64,000 nt of DNA from assembly GCA_933228675.1 (NCBI GenBank), contig OW121743.1:87007268-87071267 (forward strand), read 5' to 3'. A model generated the notes under the pieces. That model was not told the origin of the DNA, made no database searches, and was given only the letters and a program-made list of their open reading frames with translations. The position numbers were made by a program, and so were the translations under genes. Shown here piece by piece: positions 1 through 12,254 of the stretch. The DNA is from Stomorhina lunata. Taxonomy: Eukaryota; Arthropoda; Insecta; Diptera; Rhiniidae. Position 1 is the stretch's first letter; the number at the start of each line of letters is the position of its first letter.

Positions 1-375
1 AGGTGTTTGATACTTTATTGAAACTATGTCCGATAAGGGGTAAAAAAGGGTGAAAATGGTTTTTTTGGTACTTTTTTAACCCACTCTTACATTTTAAACT
101 AAGGAATATAGAAAGAAACTTTTCAATAGATGTGAAAGAAACTTTAAACACGTATTTGGTGCTTTTTTGATTTTGGGGCCAAAATGGGTAAAAAAGGGAT
201 AAAATGATAACTTAACATCTCAAAAAGTAATATGATTAGAAACATTATGTTAACTGCGTTTTAATAAAATGTACCGAATTCAATTGGTACCACAGAAGTA
301 CCAAATATGCATGTGGAACTTTTTTGAAATTAGGGGATAAAAAGGGGAAAAAATTAGTAATGTTATACCTTTTTT
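1..375. repeat. Degenerate AT-rich repeat region
   Basis: A loosely repeated motif (GGGGTAAAAAAGGG and variants after a CTTTTTTG stretch) recurs near 35, 175 and 330. It looks like old tandem copies with a spacing of about 140-150 bp. No gene is seen. Confidence 0.35.
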
Positions 376-745
376 TAATCATGCTATAATCTTCAGCAAA
401 GTTGTTGCGGATAAGCCGACGAAGGTTTATGAATTGGAATGAGCAACGTCCGACAGGTGGCGCCACAGAAAATTACTCAAAGTGAATTAAATAGTAAACT
501 GTGCATTTTATCATGTTATAATCATAAGCAAAGTTGTTACGCATAAGCAATCGAAGGTTTCTTAGTTGGTATGAACAACTTCAGGTGGCGCCACTGAAAA
601 CTACTCAAAATGAATTAAATCGTAAACTGTGCATTTGATCAGACTATAATCTTTAGCAAAGTTGTTGCGCATGAGTCGACGGAGGTTTCTGTTGGTATGA
701 CCAATTTCCAAAATTATTAAAATGAGTTAAACTGTAAACTATGCA
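376..745. repeat. ~130-bp tandem repeat, about three copies
   Basis: The block containing AGCAAAGTTGTT followed by GGTTT and AGTAAACTGTGCAT recurs with starts near 386, 519 and 645 (spacings 133 and 126). The copies are diverged, so the array is old. No coding potential is seen. Confidence 0.65.
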
Positions 746-896
746 AACTATGTTTTGGTCGGACAAAATAAATAAAATAATTCAAAATTAACTTTATAAA
801 ATAAAATATATAAAAACTTTCAAATTTGCCTGAAAATGCTTATCATAAAGCTCCGACCAAGGCTCGGTCAACTATGAACATTAAATGATACAGTTA

Positions 897-1960
897 TTAT
901 ACCCACCATCAAAAAGAATGGGGGGTATATTGAGATTGTCATTCCTTTTGTAATTTCCTTAATATTGGCTCAAAAACCAAAATTGAAGTATATTCTGAAA
1001 TCTTATAAAATTCTGAGACGATTGAGCGATGTCCGTCTGTCTGTCTATCTGCTGTCTGCACGATCAAATTTTAACGAAAGGATATAGGTGACTGAAATTT
1101 GGCATAAATATTCTTCAATTCTTGGAAAATTTTTGTTTTGAAATCGGGCAAAATCGGTTCACATTTGACCATATATCCCGGATAATCTCGCCTATTCTAA
1201 TCGCTTATTTGCTAATAAGTAACAAACTATAATAGGTATGATTATACAATTTGGTATGTACTTATGCTAATAAGTAACAAACTATAATAGGTATACTTAT
1301 ACAATTTGGTATGTAGAAGCTTTACCTAAGCACTGGCCAGTTTATAAAATTTCATTGAAATCGTTTCACATTTACCCATAGTTCCCATACAAAAAACTTA
1401 TGGAAACAGCCTAAATTCCACCTAAAATACACTTAAATGCTAATAAATGATAAACTGAAATAGCTTTGGCCACTAAATTTAACACAAGGAAGTCTTATGT
1501 CAATGCCAACCAGTGTCCAAAATTTTGTCACAATCGGTCACCATTTGACCAGAGCTCCCATATAAAAAACTTACAGAAACACACAAAAAACAAAAGGAAA
1601 AGGGGTTTATGTCCGTCTGTCCGTCAGATAAAAGCGCGATAGTGCCTTAACGAAAAGAGGTAGACAAAGACAAAACTTTACAAAAGTATTTTCGATGTCT
1701 TGAAAAAGTTGTGTATTGTAAATGGGCGAAATCGGTTCACATTTACTTTGAGCTCCCATATAACCCCGCTCCGGGAATCACATTAATGCTGATAAATTGA
1801 ATACAATTGTAATAGCTATGATGACTTTATTTAGAATAGGGAAGTTGTATGCATTTATTGGCCAGTATATCAACTTTAATTGGAATCGGTCCATATTTGA
1901 CTATAATCCGACTTTGAACTCCGTCTACTCCTTCGGGTAACTCTTTTGGACCCCCATTTT
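897..1960 (+). mobile_element. mini-me-like non-autonomous element (GTCY type)
   Basis: It begins with a hairpin (TATACCCACCAT ... ATGGGGGGTATA), followed downstream by a GTCCGTCTGTCTGTC tract near 1030. A second copy of that tract lies near 1608. The TATACCC hairpin followed by (GTCY)n is the hallmark of mini-me/DINE-like elements of flies. An inverted relative lies in asp intron 2 (53880-54833), sharing the segment around AATATTGGCTCAAAAACCAA. It is probably two fused copies. No protein is encoded. Confidence 0.6.
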
Positions 1961-2725
1961 TATACCCTTCACCACCATAGGTGGAAAGGGTATATTGGGT
2001 TTGTGCTGATGTTTGTAAGGCATAGAAATATTGGTGTGAGACTAATCGACTTAGAATCACTCCCTGAGTTGTTTAAACGATGTCCGTCCGGCTGGCTGGC
2101 CGGTTATCCATGTAATCTTGTTATCACTCTACAGGTCGTAACTTTAAAGATAATTTGATGAAATTTGGCACAGGTTCATATTTTGTTCCAAGGACGATCC
2201 CCATACTTTTTGGGCACAATTGGATTACTATTTCGGGTACCTCCCATAGGGATGCTTTCCCAAAATAGAGTTTTTGGTCCTTTACAGCCACAAATTTAGT
2301 TGTATATTAATAATATTCAGCACAAATATTGCTTATTATAACCTTAATCAGTGCCCAAATTTGACCATACCTCCCATACAGACATATTCTCAAAAGACGT
2401 TTATAAGCACATAAAAGTGTAAAAATGTTAATAACTCTAAAGATAAATGCATTTGATTACTTAAACTTTGCACAGATAAATATTTTGTAAATATTAACCA
2501 ATAACCAAAATTTGGTAACAATCGGTTCACAATTGACAATAGCTCCCATATCAGGCCCTTAGCCGGAAATGATATAAATCTACAAATTTTGAAAAAATAT
2601 CACATACGTAGTATATGTATGTATGTCTCTAAAACTTAAGGATATCTTGTTTAATTGTTGGTTCATATTTGACCTTAGTAGTGAAGGGTATTATATAGTC
2701 GGGCTTGACCGACTATAGATTTTCT
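1961..2725 (+). mobile_element. mini-me-like element, second subtype
   Basis: It starts TATACCCTTCACCACC with a complementary GGTGGAAAGGGTATA arm, continues GTTTGTGCTGATGTTTG, and has a GTCCGTCCGGCTGGCTGGCC tract near 2080. It ends with AGTCGGGCTTGACCGACTAT. The same ends, diverged, occur at 11500-11845. Short open frames across it are not genes. Confidence 0.6.
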
Positions 2726-2734
2726 TACTTGTTT

Positions 2735-3930
2735 CACTTATTTTTCTTCTTAATGTATTACCCGCAATTTTCACTAGAATTTTACGAAAATCAGCACAAC
2801 TCTACTATTTGACCCAAAAAAGAGCTCCATTAGTTTTGGTTGAAATCCGTCAACTCCTTGGATTGCCTAACTTGGACCCCCATTTTTTCACTTATTTTTA
2901 TTATTAATGTATAAAACGCTATTTTCAATAGAATTTGATCAAATTTGATACACTTTCATTTTTTGATCCAAAATGAGCTCTAATAGTTTTGGTTGAAATC
3001 TGTCTACTCCTTGGGGTACCTCCCGTGGACCCCCATTTTTTCACTTATTTTCCTTTTCAATGTATAATCCGCAATTTTTAATAGAATTTTATCAAATTCG
3101 GTACACTTTTATTTTTTGATCCAAAAAAGAGCTGGGGCCAAATTACGGCATTCGATGTCGATCGAAATCTTAGATATTTTAAAAACATTAGTATAGCATA
3201 CTTTGGGGATAATCAAAATTATTTAAAAGATGTACAGTTTACTATACTTTTTTAAAGTTATTTACCAAAAGATGAACAATAGTGAAAGAGTTTTAAGTAA
3301 ACAAAATATATTTTTAAAAACGAATCAAAATGGATACCAAATATCAATAAACTTTTTGCATCGAAGTAACTTTGAACATCCCTAAAGTATACTTCACAAT
3401 ATTCGCTTAAAAGTCTGAGTGTTCGATCGATATCGAATGCCGTAATTTGGCCCCTGTACCTTTGGACCCCCATTTTTCACTTATTTTCCTTCTTAGTGTA
3501 TAAACCGCAATGTTCAACAGAATTTGATAAAATTGAGCACACTTCTATTTTTTTTTTCCAAAAAAGAGCACTACTAATTTTGGTTGAAATCCCATGACTC
3601 CTTGGGGTACCTCCCTTGGAACCACATTTTTTCACTTATTTTCCTTCTCAATGTAATACCCGCAATCTTCAATATAATTTGATAAAATTCGGCACACTCT
3701 TATTTTTTGATCCAAGAAAGAGCTCTACTAATTTTGGTCGACTTCTTCGGATACCTGCCTTGCACCCCCATTTTTTCATGTATTTTTATTCTCAATGAAT
3801 AAGGCAAATTTCTCAATAAAATTTTGTGAAATTCGTCACATGCCTATAAGTTGATCCATGAAAGAACTAAACTAATTTTTATTTAAATACGTAGACTCCT
3901 AGAGGTACTTTGTATATCTTAAGATAATGT
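2735..3930 (+). repeat. ~154-bp tandem repeats, five to six copies
   Basis: The unit includes CACTTATTTT, then CGCAATTTT, AGAGCTC and TTTTGGTTGAAAT, and ends GGACCCCCATTTTTT. CACTTA starts fall at 2735, 2889, 3042, 3478 and 3633, with a CATGTA variant at 3777. The larger gap is caused by the MITE at 3134-3454. Inverted copies lie at 5700-6200. Central ~150-bp tandem repeats are typical of Helentron/DINE-type elements, so this may be the core of one. Confidence 0.7.
3134..3454. mobile_element. MITE with 33-bp terminal inverted repeats
   Basis: The 321-bp element begins GGGGCCAAATTACGGCATTC and ends with its reverse complement; 32 of 33 terminal bases pair. It interrupts the ~154-bp repeat array. 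No clear target duplication is seen and about 40 bp of the host repeat is missing at the site, so the family cannot be assigned. It codes for nothing. Confidence 0.8.
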
Positions 3931-4189
3931 AATTTAAACTAATATTAGGATCAATAACTGCAATTTGATTAAAAATTTAAGCCCGAAGGTATGCAATACT
4001 TTTTTAGTATAAGCAATATTTCTTACTTTTTTGTACTAAATTTTGATTTTTTCAAGAGATTGACAAAAGTTGGTAATTTTTTAAGCTAATTCGCAATAAA
4101 AGCCTTTTGCCTTTCATCTCATTATACTGAGAGCACGGAGGTAAACCGAGCTAACTGAGATTTTCTCCAACGAAAACAGCCAATGCTGG

Positions 4190-4475
4190 GCCCTAATTAC
4201 CGCATTCGATATCGATCAAAATCTTAGATATTTTCAAAACATTTGTATAGCATACTTTAAGGATTATCAAAATTATTTAAAATGTGCACAGTTTACAATA
4301 TTTTTTTGTAGTTATTTGCCAAAAGATGACCAATAGTAAAAGAGTTTCAATTGAACTATATGTTTTTAAAAACGAATCAAAATGGATACCGAATTTTAAT
4401 AAACTTTTTGCATCGAAGTAACTTTGAACATCCCTAAAGTATACTTCACAATATTTGCTTACAAGCTTAAAGTAC
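4190..4475. mobile_element. Second MITE copy lacking its right terminus
   Basis: It is collinear with the element at 3134-3454 (GCATTCGATATCGATC at the left, then AAAACGAATCAAAATGGATACC and the CATCCCTAAAGTATACTTC block), but sequence identity stops near 4475 and the right inverted repeat is absent. Its left end is slightly altered. Confidence 0.7.
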
Positions 4476-4608
4476 ACTTTTGATGCGCTTATATCTCCCA
4501 AACTACGTACGCAATAAACTTTTTTTTGCTTTTAAACAAAAACAAGATCTCAGACATCAATAAAATTAATATCTACATTTTTCCAGTTAAAATTAAAATA
4601 AATACATA

Positions 4609-4910
4609 TAATTCCCCGACAACATTCCAATTGGAACAAGGGGTACTTCTCTCAGACAATGAGCTGCATCCGATTCTATTTTTAGACTCATTGAAAGGGA
4701 CCTACGTTTTAACGCCGGCTCCGAACGGCAAATGCATTAGTTAGAGAAGTTTTTCACAGCCTAATACTCAATAACCAGTGGCTAGCTGAGTTATGAGGTG
4801 AACCGCCGCTTTTTTTGAAAATTTATTTTTTCAAGTGAGTCTGGCCAGGGATCGAACTTGGGCCTCTGGTATGCTAGGCGGATGACTAACCTGCTATACC
4901 ACGGCGGTTC
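4609..4910 (-). mobile_element. tRNA-derived SINE, copy 1
   Basis: Read on the minus strand, the head resembles a tRNA: an A-box-like TGGTATAGCAGG and a B-box-like GTTCGATCCC about 45 bases apart, as in an internal RNA polymerase III promoter. A ~200-bp body follows and the element ends GGGGAATTAT plus an AT-rich tail. It is flanked by a 14-bp duplication with one mismatch (4595-4608 and 4911-4924). Other copies are at 49480, 50071 and, truncated, 32767. Confidence 0.85.
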
Positions 4911-4924
4911 AAAATTAATACATA

Positions 4925-5699
4925 AGTCTTTAAATTTCAATAATTTTACCATAAATTTTTGTTTCACAATTCACAATATTCAGCCGACTTCAACCGATTT
5001 TTTCTATATAAACATATCTTAGGCAAAAAAATACAGATTTTTCATTATCAGATTCTTCTCTATATAATGGCATTATTAGATTTTTGAAAAGTGATAGTCA
5101 AAAAATGTTTTATTTGCAACAGAAATACCATAGTAAAAAAGCCATTTTTTGACCACCGCTTTTGCAAAATCTAATGACGTAGTTCCATAAAGAAGAGTCT
5201 AGATATTAAGGATCAATAATTGTTTTTAAGAAAAATTGTATTATGTGTTATAAAAAAGGTATTGAAATGTGTTTAATGTTCTAAAACGAAAAGTGACGAA
5301 ATTTTTCATAAAACTCAGTAGCTCATGAATCAAATATAGTTTCACATCTTTAATCTTGATGTCCACATAGTTAAGACACAAAACCTTAACATTATTTTGT
5401 AGAAGAAAATAACTTAATCTCGTATATAGTTAAGGAGATATCAGGAAATCAAAAAAACTCTACAAAATTCAGTGCTTTCGTTTTTCTTTTAACAAAAACT
5501 AAGTTGCCTCGGTTTTTCCTGGTGCTTCCACCACAACCACGTGAAAGGCGAAAGTCTCTTTTTAAATTAACAGAAATTTACCGATCGTAGAACAAAGTTC
5601 AAATTCAAATCTGAAAAAAGTCAAGTTAATTGTCATTTATAATTTAAGCAAAAAGTGTTGCAGTCGTTTAGGCGTAAATTTGTAATGAAATTGCTTTTA
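4925..5699. other. AT-rich intergenic stretch, nothing recognised
   Basis: No open frame of note, repeat or RNA gene is seen here. Confidence 0.5.
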
Positions 5700-6200
5700 A
5701 GTGTAAGTCCAAGGCAGGTACCCCTAGGAGTTGACGGACTTCAAACAAAATAAGTAGAGCTCGTTTTTGGGTCAACTAGAAGATGTGTGCCGATTTCAAT
5801 CAAATTCTGTTGAGAATTGCGGCTTATATATTGAGAAGAAACTAAGTGAAAAAAGGGGTCCAAAGCAGGTACCCTAAAAAGTGGAGGGATTTCAATCAAA
5901 ACTAGTAGAGCTTTTTGTTGGATAAACTAAGTGACTTCTGCAGAACTCCATCAAATTTTGTTATACATAAAGAGTAAATATAAGTGAAAAAGTGGGGGTC
6001 CAAGGCAGGTACCTCAAAGAGTCAAGGGATCTCAAGAAAATTAGTATAACTCCTTCTTAAATGAATAAATAGACATATGCCGATTTTTTTTCAAATTCTA
6101 TCGAGAATTGCGGCATATACACTTTACAAAAAGGAGTTAACGAATTTCAACCAAAATTAATGAACTTTTTTTCGAAGTAGATACTAGACTTGTGTTAAAT
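5700..6200 (-). repeat. Inverted copies of the ~154-bp repeat
   Basis: Three to four copies of the 2735-3930 unit lie here in reverse orientation (AAGTGAAAAAAGGGGTCCAA, GGCAGGTACC). Together with the forward block they form a large, imperfect inverted repeat around the MITE and the SINE. Confidence 0.65.
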
Positions 6201-6642
6201 TTTATCAACTCTAAAATTCAATTTCATTTCATAAACAATTTTTGGAGCCATCCTAATACACGTACATTCATAAGACTCAAGAAATATATTTTTAAGAAAT
6301 ATAAAACGAGTGTTGTATGTTATAATCATTACATGTTATAAATGAACGTTGTAAGTAAAGACGACAACAAAAACCCGTTAAAAAGTCAAAAGCTTTATAT
6401 GATTTTAACAAGAAACTGCGAAAAGAAAAATACATACATTTTTTTAACACAAGAAATGAAAGCAGTTATTGCGTTTTCTTTAGCATCACAATTACACACT
6501 CCCCCAAATTCAAGGCGAAAAGGAAATGACATATTTATTTCCGGTTCTTTTGGGGAAAAAAACGAAGATGGACAAAAAACAAATAATAAAGTATAAAAGG
6601 TGGTAAAGCTCGATTCTTTGATACTGTATATCACAAAAATAT
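6201..6642. other. AT-rich stretch, nothing recognised
   Basis: Short overlapping frames on both strands near 6342-6634 show no recognisable protein. Confidence 0.4.
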
Positions 6643-7847
6643 ATTTTCTATAGAAAAATTTTCTATAGAAATATTTTTGAAAAAAAAATTTTCTATAAAA
6701 AATTTTCGATAGAAATATTTTTCTATAGAAAATTTTTCGACAAAAATTTTTTTCTATATATATATTTTCTTCTATAGAAAAATTTTCGATAAAAAAATTT
6801 TTCTACAGAAAAATTTTCAATAAAAGAATTTTTCTACAGAAAAATTTCTAATAAAAAATTTTTTTTTGTCGAAAATTTTTCTATAAAAAAAATTTCAATA
6901 AAGAAAATTTTTATAGAAAAATTTTCGATAAAAAATTTTTTCTATAGAAAAATTTTCGATAAAAAAATTTTTCTATAGAAAAATTTTCGATAAAAAAATT
7001 TTTCTATAGAAAAATTTTCGATAAAAAAATTTTTCTATAGAAAAATTTTCGATAAAAAAATTTTTCTATAGAAAAATTTTCGATAAAAAAAATTTTCTAT
7101 AGAAAAATTTTCGATAAAAAAATTTTTCTATAGAAAAATTTTCGATAAAAAAATTTTTCTATAGAAAAATTTTCGATAAAAAAATTTTTCTATAGAAAAA
7201 TTTTCGATAAAAAAATTTTTCTATAGAAAAATTTTCGATAAAAAAATTTTTCTATAGAAAAATTTTCGATAAAAAAATTTTTCTATAGAAAAATTTTCGA
7301 TAAAAAAATTTTTCTATAGAAAAATTTTCGATAAAAAAATTTTTCTATAGAAAAATTTTCGATAAAAAAATTTTTCTATAGAAAAATTTTCGATAAAAAA
7401 ATTTTTCTATAGAAAAATTTTCGATAAAAAAATTTTTCTATAGAAAAATTTTCGATAAAAAAATTTTTCTATACAAAAATTTTCGATAAAAAAATTTTTC
7501 TATAGAAAAATTTTCGATAAAAAAATTTTTCTATACAAAAATTTTCGATAAAAAAATTTTTCTATAGAAAAATTTTCGATAAAAAAATTTTTCTATAGAA
7601 AAATTTTCGATAAAAAAATTTTTCTATAGAAAAATTTTCGATAAAAAAATTTTTCTATAGAAAAATTTTCGATAAAAAAATTTTTCTATAGAAAAATTTT
7701 CGATAAAAAAATTTTTCTATAGAAAAATTTTCGATAAAAAAATTTTTCTATAGAAAAATTTTCGATAAAAAAATTTTTCTATAGAAAAATTTTCGATGAA
7801 AAATGTTTCTATAGAAAAATTTTCGATAAAAAATGTTTCTATAGAAA
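6643..7847. repeat. 31-bp minisatellite array (CGATA/CTATAG type)
   Basis: The unit alternates AAAAATTTTCGATAAAAAAA with TTTTTCTATAG and repeats exactly every 31 bp for most of its length. The copies in the middle are nearly identical and those at the left edge are diverged. TTTTTCTATAGAAAAA within each unit is a perfect 16-bp palindrome. The same family recurs at 46455-48350. Confidence 0.95.
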
Positions 7848-8990
7848 CAGCACATGAGTTTCATTCCAGTATTTCAAACCCATTAGACCGTCCCCTCTTT
7901 TAATGGTGTAGGGTATCAATAATAAGTCAACATAAGAAATTAATACAAATGTCAGATCATTAATGTACGAAAAGTATGTAGCAAATAAATAATTGCAAAA
8001 TAAAAATGTTCAACGAGTTGAGAGAAAGAAAAACTCTTTGCAAAATGATTTATTTTTATAATTTTGTACAAATGAAGCAGGATATTTTTATTCATATAAA
8101 TTAAACGAATGTTTTCTTATTTTACTTTTACCCTCAATGAAAGGATGTCTTTATTTTTTATAATAGAAATTTTTTAAAGATGCAATTAGTTTTAAAGGAG
8201 TAAAGGATAGTGGGAGTAACTGTCTTTAAAGTAAAAAAGGAGATTAATGTTTTAAAGGACATAATTCAGAGCAAGGATTTTCAGATCAACTTTCTTCTAT
8301 CTAAATGGTTATTTACTGTAAATTGCTGAAACAAATACAATTCATTCTAATTTTAACCTCAATTTAAACTTCCATCATTTAAATCATCATAAAATTTTTA
8401 ACTTTTGCCAAATTGTATCCTGCCACTATCCAAAACGGACTTTTAACAGACACTTTATATTTTTTGCAACTAAAACGAGACATAAATCAAAAACTTCCCC
8501 AAAGAATTTCTATAAATTTGTTTTAGGCTTCACTCCATTGACCATTTTCGGTAGTTAACATCTAAAAGGTCATGGCGCATAAAAAAGGAAAATCATATAA
8601 AACTAAAATATTTCAAATATCTTCAATGAATAGTAGCAATAGTGGCAAATATGTTGAAAGGAAAATTTTAGAAAAATCAAATAAATACTCACACACATAC
8701 ACACAATTTGATAGTCCAAAAGCCATCCAACAACTGATAGAAAAGTTGCCAAAAGAACAAATCGAACGAAATAAATGCTGAGTGGCCAGAAATATAAAAA
8801 ACGAGAGACCAGCATTTTAAAGTCTGAATATTGAGGGAATAAAAAATATTGAAATTCAGTTGGTTAAAACTGCTTTAATATAAAAGATAGAGGATAAAAA
8901 TTTATGCTATAGTCCATAATTTTGAGGCCAATAAAAATTGATTTTTTTTTTTAAGTATATATAAAAAACTTAATAATGATGATTTTTCAA
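7848..8990. other. AT-rich intergenic stretch, nothing recognised
   Basis: A 69-codon frame at 8572-8781 (+) has an ordinary lysine-rich composition but no recognisable family, no splice context and an opposing frame of equal length. I do not call it a gene. Confidence 0.4.
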
Positions 8991-10982
8991 AGGTTAGAAG
9001 GTTACTTCTATAAAATTTATTTACAATTTTTATAGGAAATTTTTCAAAAATTGTCTATTTCTATAGGAAAGTTTTCAAAAATATTCTATTTTTATAGGAA
9101 ATTTTTCACAAATTTTCTATTTTTTTTATTAGGAAATTTTTCAAAAATTTTCTATTCTTATAGAAAAATTTAATATTTTTATAGGAAATTTTTCAAAAAT
9201 TTTCTATTTTTATAGGAAATTTTTCAAAAATTTTCTATTTTTATAGAAAATTTTTCAAAAATTTTCCATTTTTATAGAAAATTTTTCAAAAAAGGTTAGA
9301 AGGTTACTTCTATAAAATTTATTTACAATTTTTATAGGAAATTTTTCAAAAATTGTCTATTTCTATAGGAAAGTTTTCAAAAATATTCTATTTTTATAGG
9401 AAATTTTTCACAAATTTTCTATTTTTTTTATTAGGAAATTTTTCAAAAATTTTCTATTCTTATAGAAAAATTTTCTATTTTTATAGAAAATTTTTCAAAA
9501 ATTTTCTATTTTTATAGAAAATTTTTCAAAAATGTTCTATTTTTATAGAAAATTTTTCAAAAATGTTCTATTTTTATAGAAAATTTTTCAAAAATTTTCC
9601 ATTTTTATAGAAAATTTTTCAAAAATTTTCTATTTTTATAGAAAATTTTTCAAAAATTTTCTATTTTTATAGAAAATTTTTGAAAAATTTTCTATTTTTA
9701 TAGAAAATTTTTCAAAAATTTTCTATTTTTATAGAAAATTTTTTAAAAATTTTCTATTTTTATAGAAAATTTTTCAAAAATTTTCTATTTTTATACAAAA
9801 TTTTTCAAAAATTTTCTATTTTTATAGAAAATTTTTCAAAAATTTTCTATTTTTATAGAAAATTTTTCAAAAATTTTCTATTTTTATAGAAAATTTTTCA
9901 AAAATTTTCTATTTTTATAGAAAATTTTTCAAAAATTTTCTATTTTTATAGAAAATTTTTCAAAAATTTTCTATTTTTATAGAAAATTTTTCAAAAATTT
10001 TCTATTTTTATAGAAAATTTTTCAAAAATTTTCTATTTTTATAGAAAATTTTTCAAAAATTTTCTATTTTTATAGAAAATTTTTCAAAAATTTTCTATTT
10101 TTATAGAAAATTTTTCAAAAATTTTCTATTTTTATAGAAAATTTTTCAAAAATTTTCTATTTTTATAGAAAATTTTTCAAAAATTTTCCATTTTTATAGA
10201 AAATTTTTCAAAAATTTTCTATTTTTATAGAAAATTTTTCAAAAATTTTCTATTTTTATAGAAAATTTTTCAAAAATTTTCTATTTTTATAGAAAATTTT
10301 TCAAAAATTTTCTATTTTTATAGAAAATTTTTCAAAAATTTTCTATTTTTATAGAAAATTTTTCAAAAATTTTCTATTTTTATAGAAAATTTTTCAAAAA
10401 TTTTCTATTTTTATAGAAAATTTTTCTAAATTTTTTTTTTCTTATAGGAAATTTTTCAAAAATTTTCTTTTTCTATAGGAAATTTTTCAAAAATTTTCTA
10501 TTATTATAAGAAAATTTTTCAAAACATTTCTATTTTTATACAAAATTTTTCAAAAATTTTCTATTTTTATATTATATTTTTATAGGAAATTTTTCAAAAA
10601 TTTCCAATTTGTATAGGAAATTTTTAAAAGTTTTCTATTTTTATAGAAAATTTTTTAAAAATTTTCTATTTGTATAGGAAATTTTTGAAAAATTTTCTGT
10701 TTGTATAGGAAATTTCTGAAAAATCTTCTATTTGTATAGGAAATTTTTGAAAAAATTTTTATTTGTATAGGAAATTTTTGTAAAATTTTCTATTTGTATA
10801 GGAAATTTTTGAAAAATTTTCTAATTGTATAAGAAGTTTTTCAAAAATTTTCTGTTTTTATAGGAAATTTTTGTAAAATTTTCTATTTGTAGAGGAAATT
10901 TTTGAAAAATTTTCTATTTGTATAGGAAATTTTTGAAAAATTTTCTATTTGTAGAGGAAATTTTTGAGAAATTTTCTATTTG
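8991..10982. repeat. 31-bp minisatellite array (CTATTTTTATAG type, minus orientation)
   Basis: The unit combines TTTTTCAAAAATTTTC with TATTTTTATAGAAAA. It opens with a leader (AGGTTAGAAGGTTACTTC) that occurs twice, at 8991 and 9293, because a segment of about 182 bp is duplicated. The central units are almost identical; the right end grades into a GGAAATTTTT variant. Its units are the reverse complement of those at 12255-20305. Confidence 0.95.
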
Positions 10983-11499
10983 ATGGAAAATTAAACGAAA
11001 CATCTTTTTTGTATTTTATGTATATTTACATATTCATTATCGTTTTCATTTCCCTCAAACTTTTCCATTATTTCCTCAAAAGAAACCGTATTTATGAAAG
11101 CCAAAAAATATTTCGAATAAAAGAATGCAATCAACATTTATAGCTCAATTTACAAGCACTTGAGAGATTTAAGGAAAATTTGTATTGAATGAAATAAATA
11201 AATCAATTTAATTCGACTTACATACTTATTCGCATAATAAAGGTCATCAACTCTGGCAACGTGTGGCATAAATGAAAATGTAAGTACTTAAGAACAAAAT
11301 CATGTTGTTTCCCTGTTTGAAAGAAGATTGTGAGGAAAAAAGGAAACACATTTAAATAAAAAGGAAAAGGTAAAAATATTCATCTTAAGCTAATAATAAA
11401 CAAACGTTTGTCCAACCACAATATGCACCACATGCTGCTGTATTATTTGAATATAAAGAGTAATAAAATTATTAATTTTTTTATATTATTTCGTTTTTT
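10983..11499. other. AT-rich intergenic stretch, nothing recognised
   Basis: No feature is supported here. Confidence 0.4.
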
Positions 11500-11845
11500 A
11501 CACCCTTCACCACTTTAGTTGGAAAGGGTGTATTGTGTTTGTGTTGATGTATGTAACGCTTAGAAATATTACTCTGATACCATTTTTATGTACAACGATC
11601 GAACTAGAATCACTTACTACGTAGTTGAGAAAACCTGTGGACCAAATTTTGTTGGAATCGAACCATATTTGACCATCAAACCATATTTGACGATCGAACC
11701 ATATTTGACCATTCCATACCATACCTGTGATAAGAACTTAAGCTTAGATATATTTGTATGAAAAAATGATAATTTTTTTGAAAAGTTGTCAACATCCTCT
11801 GTGGGAAGAGCTAGAAATAGTCGGACTTGACTGACTTTAGCACTT
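11500..11845 (+). mobile_element. Short mini-me-like element
   Basis: It begins ACACCCTTCACCAC with a complementary GTTGGAAAGGGTGT arm and GTTTGTGTTGATGTATG, and ends AGTCGGACTTGACTGACTT. These ends match the element at 1961-2725; the middle, including the GTCY tract, is deleted. It contains a small internal triplication of ATTTGACNATCNAACCAT. Confidence 0.6.
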
Positions 11846-12254
11846 CCTTATATGTTTTTTTTTTTATTTTATTTTTTTATTCTCTTTCTCATTTCGTTTT
11901 AAATTGCTGACAATACGTGAGTCCTGTTAAAATGTTTTTATTTTTTTGTGCCATGAACAATTTTACTGGGAAATAAAAAGGAATATATGAAGATATAAAA
12001 GAAATGAAGAAATATAACGATTATTTCCTTACCCTCGTACTTGGGCTTTAAGTACAATTTACAATAAGGATAAAGCTTTTTGCATGAATGTATTTTTTAA
12101 AATCATATGAATGTTAAGGATGAGTGGCAGTAAGTGTGTGTCTGTCCATGTTTTTATGGTGGTGTAAGTATGATTCCATACTTTTAGTCTCAAGATAGAG
12201 GTTAATAAATATAAATTAATGCCCATGAAATAATTGTTAATGATGTATTGGGTT
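11846..12254. other. AT-rich stretch, nothing recognised
   Basis: A T-rich tract is followed by unique-looking DNA without coding signal. Confidence 0.4.

Noticed and set aside
4526..4744. A 72-codon plus-strand frame
   Set aside because: It lies largely within the antisense body of a SINE.
4840..4910. A possible true tRNA gene
   Set aside because: The A and B boxes are present, but the acceptor arm does not pair well and the same sequence recurs with a common body and target duplications, as a SINE does.
8572..8781. A lysine-rich 69-codon frame
   Set aside because: There is no recognisable family, an equally long opposing frame exists, and frames of this length are expected by chance.
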